Shown here one piece after another: positions 56,772-64,000 of a stretch of 64,000 nucleotides of DNA. Source of the stretch: Flaccisagitta enflata (lineage: Eukaryota; Chaetognatha; Sagittoidea; Aphragmophora); the NCBI GenBank assembly GCA_965153355.1, contig OZ231126.1, positions 45,198,001 to 45,262,000 of the forward strand, in the 5' to 3' direction. The translations under genes were made by a program, and so were the position numbers. The notes below the pieces were generated by a model that did no database searches, was not told the origin of the DNA, and was given only the letters and a program-made list of their open reading frames with translations. Position 1 is the first letter of the stretch, and every line of letters begins with the position of its first letter.

Positions 56772-58271
56772 TCGTTTTCGTTTTCGTTGTCGTTTGTACT
56801 ACCTAGGCCATAAGTATTGCAACAGCTTTAGACTGAGATAAGTCGGCTTTGAGAAGGAATTTGACCTTTTCTTGGTGAGATTCTTAATCTACATCAAATT
56901 TTCTTCAAATCTAGCTCAATCTCAGAATTCTCGGTCAATTTGTTTAGAAATGGCGCAAGAAAATGTAAAGACGTTGCTTTTTGAAAATCATGAAAAAATC
57001 ATGTTGGTCTCTTTCACTAACCATCTACAACATTTTGCATATAGATAATGGCAACAATAGGTCCCAGAGGTGACATGGCAACTTGCCTGCCCTCAATCCA
57101 ATTGAAAACCTTCGCAGTCAGACGAGAAACCTGCAGCGAAAAGTGCGTGTGACATCAATAGCGAGGTTGAAAAAGACAAGACAAGACAAGACAAGTCACA
57201 CCAGATTACCTAAAAATGCTATACCTATCGATACTAAGGCAGATGGAAGCTGTCATTTAGGCCCAGGGTGGACACATGAAACACATATTTGACTGAATTG
57301 ACTCATCTTGCTTTGTATTGGTGATTAAGTGAACTAATACCCTAAGTGTTGCAATACTTTTGTTCTAGGCAGTAGTTATCGTTGTCGTTGTTTTTCATTC
57401 TTTCTGTCGTCTGATTTTCATTCACACTTCCCGGTGCTAGGTTCTCAACTGGCCAATGGAATCTGACACTCCATCAGACTTGTCATGCATCTTCGGCATT
57501 TATGAAATGATATCGAAAGAGGAGAGCCCTCTCGTGGTCCACTGTCTCAACGGCGTCTCAAAGACGGGTACGTTACGACACTTTTAAGAAATTTCGGAAA
57601 TCGGAGGGCGAAAAAGCAAAATTATACCCACATTATATCATTCAGTTTTAAGGTATGTTTTAACCCTCTAATCTCAGGGATGTGTTTCAACTAAATCATG
57701 TGCTCATCATGATAATACTCAAAAACAAATACCGAATCATGTTTAACAAAGAGAAAACTACCGTAAAATTCTATAAGGTGCATATGTCTCTTGGTGTGGA
57801 CAAAACCCGCAAAAAACCTAAACATATACATCCAGATTTAGTAAATCATATTAGGCTGTAGTAAGATGTTGTAAATTTAAAGAATCAAACTATTTCATAC
57901 AAAAAAATTCGATTCCCTTGGCAGGTCTATTCTTGTCTTGCTTGAATCTGCTGGCCAAAGCCCGCATCCACGAAGTGATCCACGTTGCATGGGCCGCTTT
58001 GTCTGTCCGAGACGCGAATCCCAACTTCATCGTCAACTCGGCTCAAATGGACTTCCTCATCAAAGTCGCCAGAAAAGAGATCAATCCAGACGGAATCGAG
58101 GCGGAAGTCGTCGAGAGCGATTCCAGTAATTCCAGCGATTCCAGCAATTCCAGTGATTCCTCATCGGACGACGACGACAATTATGAAAATAATGAGGAGG
58201 CGAAGAAGAAACGGCAGAGAGACAATGAAGCTGCAGCTATTGCCACGGATTCTGATGATTCCGACCATTGA
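54672..58271 (+). CDS. Duplicate 3' half of the receptor tyrosine phosphatase
   Basis: Nine exons: 54672-54790, 54941-55043, 55166-55278, 55577-55637, 55742-55790, 55891-55991, 56387-56589, 57441-57567, 57925-58271. They encode the same residues as exons 7-15 of the upstream copy (GVGRTG onward, D2, Ser/Asp-rich tail). The duplicate lacks the signal peptide, ectodomain, membrane helix and the first two thirds of D1. It cannot make a phosphatase alone, but exon 6 (phase 1) could splice to its first exon to give an identical protein. No frame damage is seen, so it is either very young or an assembly artefact (collapsed alleles or a repeat). Confidence 0.8.
55352..55565 (+). mobile_element. Family B element in intron 9 of unit 2
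   Basis: Same insertion as 51078-51286. The only visible difference is in the (GTCC/GTCG)n tract, which is 5 bp longer and rearranged. Confidence 0.85.
56200..56346 (+). repeat. (TTG)n-(CT)n-(CA)n microsatellite, unit 2
   Basis: About 29 TTG units, a GAAATTT break, then about 17 CT and 8 CA units. The break and the lengths distinguish it from unit 1. Confidence 0.95.
56593..56770 (+). repeat. (TTG)n microsatellite, unit 2 intron 13
   Basis: About 58 triplets with TCG variants at different positions from unit 1. Confidence 0.95.
56802..57369 (+). mobile_element. Deleted Tc1/mariner-like element, unit 2 copy
   Basis: Duplicate of 52525-53092, with the same inverted repeats and PALNPIEN remnant (from 57083). 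Confidence 0.7.
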
Positions 58272-58686
58272 CAGATAGATGCACATTATAAATTGTATTG
58301 CCATTAGCCATTAGCCATTAGCCATTATCCATTAGCCATTAGCCATTATATACGACTCTATCAGTCAATAATCGATTGAATCAAGGTTAGTTCATCTGTT
58401 CATCCGTGTGTCCGTCCATGACTAAGCCCTAAAAGCCCCCATGGAACAAGTGTTCAATACCTCTGCCTCTGCTCACTAGTAACTTTCTTGTTGCAGGTAA
58501 CTCTGACAAGTGGTATCCGTTCTTGTTGCATCTGTGCTCCCCAAAATGATAAAAAACATGTTTATTTGTAGTATCTACGCTTAAAGTTTTGGAGCCCATT
58601 CTACTATACTGTCTTTGAATATCATATAAGGTGTTCAATAAGTTTAAATTTCCTTTAGATTTCCCTTGAGAAATACAAACTTGTGC
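58272..58686 (+). other. 3' flank of the duplicated half-gene
   Basis: Repeat of 53995-54410, including the (GCCATTA)n heptamers at 58299-58349. Confidence 0.6.
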
Positions 58687-59390
58687 TTTTTGGGCAGCGG
58701 CCCCGAAGGGGCCGATGACCTATGCTTTCACACAGGAGAAAATTCTCCTCCTTCTTCTCCTTCTTCTTCTCCGTCCACCCCCTCGACCAGCCTCAAGGCC
58801 CAAAATCTAGCCTCGAGGCTCAATTTTTAGCCTTAAGGCTCAAATTCCAGCCTTAGAGGCTCAAATTCCAGCCTTGAGGCTCAAATTCCAGCTGCTAGCC
58901 TCAAATTTCAGCCTCACAGCTTAAAATCCAGCCTCAAGGCTCAAATTGAGCCTCAAAGCTCAGAATCCAGCCTCTCCAGCCTCTCCATTTCTCCTCCCTC
59001 TTCTCCTCCTTCTCTGTCCACCCCCTCAACCCTCAAATCTAGACTTTAAGCCAAAAATCCAGCTTCAAGGCTCAAATTCCAACCTGAAGGCTTATATTCC
59101 AGCTTCACGCCTCAGATTCCTGCTTCAAAGCCTCAAATCCAGCCTCAAGGCTCAGAATCGAGCCTCAAAGCCCAGAATCTAGCCTTGGGGCTAAATATCC
59201 AGCCACATGGCCCCAATTTCAGCCTCCAAGCTCAAATTGCAGCCTCTAGGCTCAAGTCCCAACATAAAGCCTCCAAAATAACTAAGCATAGGTCACCGGC
59301 CCCTTCGGGGCCGCTGCCCCTCACACATCCACACACACTCACAGGGGCAACGGGTACCGCTGACCATCTAACGCTTTTGCGACTATTCTT
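58687..59390 (+). mobile_element. Family A element (subfamily a3), complete
   Basis: TTTTTGGGCAGCGGCCCC, GAAGGGGCCGATGACCTATG and a CTCCTTCTTCTCC tract, then a ~20-bp array (CAGCCTTGAGGCTCAAATTC) containing an internal second CTCCTTCTCTGTCCACCCCC block (58989-59030). The right inverted repeat is CATAGGTCACCGGCCCCTTC, GGGGCCGCTGCCCC, followed by tail CAACGGGTACCGCTGACC and hairpin CGC-TTTT-GCG (59372-59381). Confidence 0.8.
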
Positions 59391-59666
59391 TGTTGTGTTG
59401 AACACCCGATCTATTGCAGCACAATTGTACATTTAGCCATGAATTTTCCACTTCCAATTTTGACTGTCTCTTGGTTTTAACATGGCAACATCGAGTGTCA
59501 TTTTACGACTTGTTTCTCCAGTAGCTTCATAACCAGGCAAACTTTATCTCGTTCTCGGAGTTAATCAGAAAACGTAAGTTACGTTAGTTATGAAGTGTTT
59601 GGTGCATGTGTCGAGCATGTCGAGCATGTCCACGAGCTTCGTCCGTCCATCAGCTCCGTCTGTAAT
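59391..59666. other. No gene seen
   Basis: Unique spacer between two A elements. Confidence 0.45.
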
Positions 59667-60035
59667 ATTGGGCAGCGGCCCCGAAGGAGTCAATGACCTA
59701 TGCTTTCACACAAATGGGGAATTTTCTCCTCCTTCTCCACCTTCTCCTCCTTCTTCTCCATCCCCCCCCCCATTTGCCAAATTTTGCCAAATTTGCCAAA
59801 TCTGCCAAATTCTGCCAATTTCAGCTAAATTCTGCTAAGTTCTGCCAAATTTAGCCATCCTCCTTCCAGCTTCGAGGAGGAGGAGGAGGAGGAGAAAATT
59901 CCTCATATGTCTGAAAGCATAGGTCATTAATCCCTTTGGGGCAAATGCCCTGCACCCTCCCTCATTCTTAATCACAAACTTCTCCAGCAGGACACGGGTA
60001 CCGCTGACCATCTGACGCTTTTGCGACCATTGGTT
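59667..60035 (+). mobile_element. Family A element (subfamily a3), short interior
   Basis: GGGCAGCGGCCCCGAAGG, TGACCTATGCTTTCACACAA, a TCTCCTCC tract and a short TTTGCCAAAT(TC) array (59770-59850). The right repeat is TATGTCTGAAAGCATAGGTC, followed by tail ACACGGGTACCGCTGACC and ACGCTTTTGCGACC. Confidence 0.75.
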
Positions 60036-60591
60036 TTGATATTTGAATGTCGATAGGCCCAAGAGGCCTCGATAATAATCAGACGACGATGGTCCAAAGA
60101 TAGATTTCGCATGATTTCCACTATGATTATAAGCGATAAGTCATCAATGTAACGAGAAAAGACATAAGAGACATAATACTGATTTTAATCTTACACAATT
60201 ATAACCCGAATAGAATTATAGAAACAGGATTAAAACAATCGGAACGGGCGTAGTTTGGGCGAAAAAAACCCCGACGATTAAATAAGATTATGGGATCATC
60301 GATTTAATGCTAAAATATAAATGGATTAATAGATGAGATTATTGTTAAGTTAATTAATTTGCGTTCGCTCTTGCGTCATAACTAATGTTGGATTGATTCT
60401 GAATTATCTGCGGGTGATCATGAGTCAAAAGGAAATATCCCGATGTTAAAAAAAAACAGTGATAGATAAAGAATTCAAAAGAAAGACTTTGTCTAATTAG
60501 TGGTGAGAGGGAATAAAGAAATTTGGATCACGCAGGTACTGATAGACCAGCAGAAAAATAAATCGGAACTGTAAGAAGGAAAAACAAGTGA
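60036..60591. other. No gene seen
   Basis: AT-rich unique sequence without recognised features. Confidence 0.5.
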
Positions 60592-60868
<277 letters not shown>

Positions 60869-61154
60869 GAAAGATGCTTATATAAGGTAAAAGCACTGAA
60901 AATTTACCGTTTTTTAAGGTTTTCTATTCTAGCTAAATAGCCGCAGGTTGATCATTCACTTTTTATAAAAACAACCCGAGGGGATTTTTCTCCCGAGACG
61001 AAGGTGGGGTATTACTGGGGGTAGCCAATGAAAAGAACCTTTATTTGAGGGAAAGAAAGATGCTTCACAGTTTTACTTCCGTTTTTAAAAGACCCCCAGC
61101 GAAAAAAATCCTAAACAAACCTAACGATCCAAGTAATTAAGATTGCAGTTTAGA

Positions 61155-62198
<1,044 letters not shown>

Positions 62199-62272
<74 letters not shown>
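62199..62272 (+). repeat. (CT)n microsatellite
   Basis: About 36 CT units. Confidence 0.97.
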
Positions 62273-62275
<3 letters not shown>

Positions 62276-62639
62276 GCGTCTCTTTCTGCGCGCGCAGCTG
62301 CGAGAGTCAGAATTTTGAATAATTGTCCCAAATAAGACGAAAAACCCAAAAACTTGCGCCGAAAATTCGAGGAATTGAAAATGGGCCAGGTGCCAGGAAG
62401 ACGAAGACGAAGATGAAGAAGTGGGAGTCGTCAGACGGAGGAAGTGCAAAGGGGGAACAAGGTGGAAGTGGTGCCGCGTGACTGGCGCCTGGCGGTATAT
62501 TTTGGGTGAAGCAAGTGTTGTTTCTGTGCAAAAAATGAAAAAAAAAAATCGATGTGAACCTACCATTAGCTCCTAATCCCTTCTTGCAAATCATATCAGA
62601 CTGTATTGAAAAGTACCGCTCATTAAAACAAGTCCAAAA
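62273..62639. other. No gene seen
   Basis: Unique sequence; the minus-strand frame (62117-62566) runs through the CT array and is not recognised. Confidence 0.45.
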
Positions 62640-62822
62640 CTGGGCAAAAGTCGCGGACGACTGGGCAGGGGCAGTACTGTATTTTGCAGTATTTTCCCCC
62701 ACAATGACTTGAAACTCCATAAAAAAGAAGAAGAAACGTAAATTAAAAGATGTGATGGCCGGACAGAGGGACGGAGGGACAGATGGACAAACAGATGGAC
62801 GGACCGACAAAGCGAGCAGCGG
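62640..62822 (-). mobile_element. Decayed family B element
   Basis: AAAGTCGCGGACGACTGGGC, AGGGGCAGT, a long spacer, a (GGAC)n tract and GACAAAGCGAGCAGCGGC. The subterminal motif (AGTCGCGGAC) is intact but both extreme ends are eroded. Confidence 0.6.
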
Positions 62823-63164
62823 CATAACGGGAGAGACACATAGTTCAAGGATGGAATTAAAATGGCATTTTGCCATAGGTATTGAGTGCGAGTGCGTTTA
62901 TCGAAACTAAAGAGCTCAATATCGTCCCAGGTTAAATGATAGTAAGAGACAGAGGGACTGATACAGTGGAATGATCATTTTGCGACAGACTGTTACCAAC
63001 AGTCACTTACAACCGTCTAACAAGGTATATTGGGCATGTTCATCAAAGTTGAGGAAAACAAAAAAAGAATAAGATTGCTGAGAAAAAAAGAGGACTATTA
63101 TCACAGGCCTCTTGATATCTTTCGGGCAGCAGGATTTGGGCATTGAAAAATTCCGACTGTCCAT
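62823..63164. other. No gene seen
   Basis: Unique sequence. Confidence 0.45.
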
Positions 63165-63511
63165 TACGTCCCGTGAAGCGCCCCAAACTTCAACTATGGC
63201 TCCCACCAATCTTACCACAGTTGAGGCTTGGTAAGAAAATATTCCATGCAAAATTTTGAACCTCTGAGAAAGCAGGAACCTTTGTTAGGCTGAGGTTAAA
63301 GTTTGTATTGAATTAGCATTGAAATCAATATTTCCATTATGCAAATTTGGTTTCAGCTATAGATTTTTATGGAAACTTCATGATCACCCTCACAAAGGGT
63401 CACGCAATTCCAGAGGCCTGAAAATTTGCATGGGATATTTTCTTACCAAGCCTCAACCATGGTAAGATTGGTGAGAGTCAGTGTTGAAGTTTGGGGCACT
63501 GCATGGGACGT
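63165..63511. repeat. Foldback element
   Basis: Arms of about 100 bp: ACGTCCCGTG, GCCCCAAACTTCAACT, CACCAATCTTACCA, TGAGGCTTGGTAAGAAAATA at the left, and the complement of the same blocks ending GGGACGT at 63511. The spacer is about 145 bp, AT-rich. No coding capacity. Confidence 0.8.
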
Positions 63512-63609
63512 ACTGAACATTCTGACATTCATACAATAAAACAGTGTCTACGCAGTTACAATCACTTTTTTTTTCTTGCTTTCCTTTCCTTTCCTCTCCT
63601 TTCCGTTTT

Positions 63610-63676
63610 CCGACCAACGGATGGACGGGCTGAAGGACCGACTCGGCAAAATCTAGAGTCGTGTCTCCGCGACTAA
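63610..63676 (-). mobile_element. Family B fragment (tip half)
   Basis: GACCAACGGATGGACGGGC, CGACTCGGCAAAATCTAGAG and tip AGTCGTGTCTCCGCGACT then AAGAA. Confidence 0.6.
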
Positions 63677-63819
63677 GAAGAATAGAATACTAGTAAATAA
63701 GGAATCTATCAAAATATCCACTGGGCAATTCTTACCTCTCTCAGACTCTCTCTTTAAAACGCTTTCATGTTAATTAACAATATCTGTAGGCGGGGCTGAA
63801 GATAGTAAAGCGCCAATTA

Positions 63820-63928
<109 letters not shown>

Positions 63929-64000
63929 AGAAAGTGAATATTCAGAATACGTGATAAGACCACCTTTGAGAATTTTTTGGGAATCATAAAGAAGTTTTTT

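Larger units (their letters stand above)
54463..58739 (+). repeat. Tandem duplication, unit 2 (4.28 kb)
   Basis: Second copy of 50218-54462. Alignment offset drifts from 4245 to 4289 and back to 4277 bases only at microsatellites and the B-element tetranucleotide tract. The unique intron and exon sequence appears unchanged. The unit ends inside the A element at 58739, where unique sequence resumes. Confidence 0.92.

Overview
The window is nuclear DNA from an invertebrate animal. The evidence is a receptor tyrosine phosphatase gene with two tandem PTP domains, split by about 14 introns with GT..AG borders in consistent phases, set in repeat-dense, gene-poor DNA. The phylum cannot be decided from the sequence. 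Microsatellites are extreme: 23 GA/CT arrays, the longest about 640 bp, plus GAA, TTG, CA, AAAG, AAAAC and TTTG arrays. Most long reading frames (RERE, SLSL, KKK/EEE, CVCV, VVV/CCC) are translations of these arrays and are not genes.

Only two genes are secure. (1) An intronless phospholipase B-like (LAMA/PLBD family, Ntn-hydrolase) gene lies at 19113-20789 (+). (2) A receptor-type protein tyrosine phosphatase lies at 45552-53994 (+). I resolved 15 coding exons (about 1066 aa): signal peptide, Thr/Ser-rich ectodomain with an Ig-like cysteine pair and an RRKR site, one membrane segment, a catalytically intact D1 domain (WPD; HCSAGVGRT) and a D2 domain with substituted catalytic residues ([12 protein letters not shown]). 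Its 3' half, from the D1 P-loop exon to past the stop, is repeated in tandem at 54463-58739, almost base for base apart from microsatellite lengths. A few orphan exon-like frames (516-1115, 25722-26251, 30071-30142, 33029-33358, 33802-33906, 17992-18201) are listed at low confidence.

The rest is dominated by short non-autonomous repeats with a shared plan. One tip is a hairpin, the other end carries a motif matching half of that hairpin, and the middle holds (G)GTC-type tetranucleotides or a private tandem array. Family B (about 25 copies or fragments) has tips of the AGTCGCG/CGCGACT kind. Family A (about 10) has GGGCAGCGGCCCC inverted repeats and an asymmetric hairpin tail. A possible family C lies at 36374-37644. 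Subfamilies have different hairpin sequences, yet pairing in the hairpin, and identity between hairpin and opposite end, are kept. The elements nest in one another (A in B, B in A, A in A) and seem to act as cradles for satellites: one B copy (27448-29542) has swollen to 2.1 kb of 9-11 bp repeats.

Layout: 1-1.3 kb possible exon; 1.3-10 kb microsatellites (GAA, CT/GA) and B fragments; 10.6-18 kb A and B elements, nested; 19.1-20.8 kb PLBD-like gene; 21-25 kb GA/GAA arrays and a 54-bp minisatellite; 25.7-26.3 kb possible exons; 27-31.7 kb giant B element, palindromic A element and a foldback; 32-45 kb microsatellites, B/A/C elements and a 146-bp satellite; 45.5-58.3 kb phosphatase gene and its tandem half-copy; 58.7-64 kb A elements, GA/CA arrays and a foldback element.
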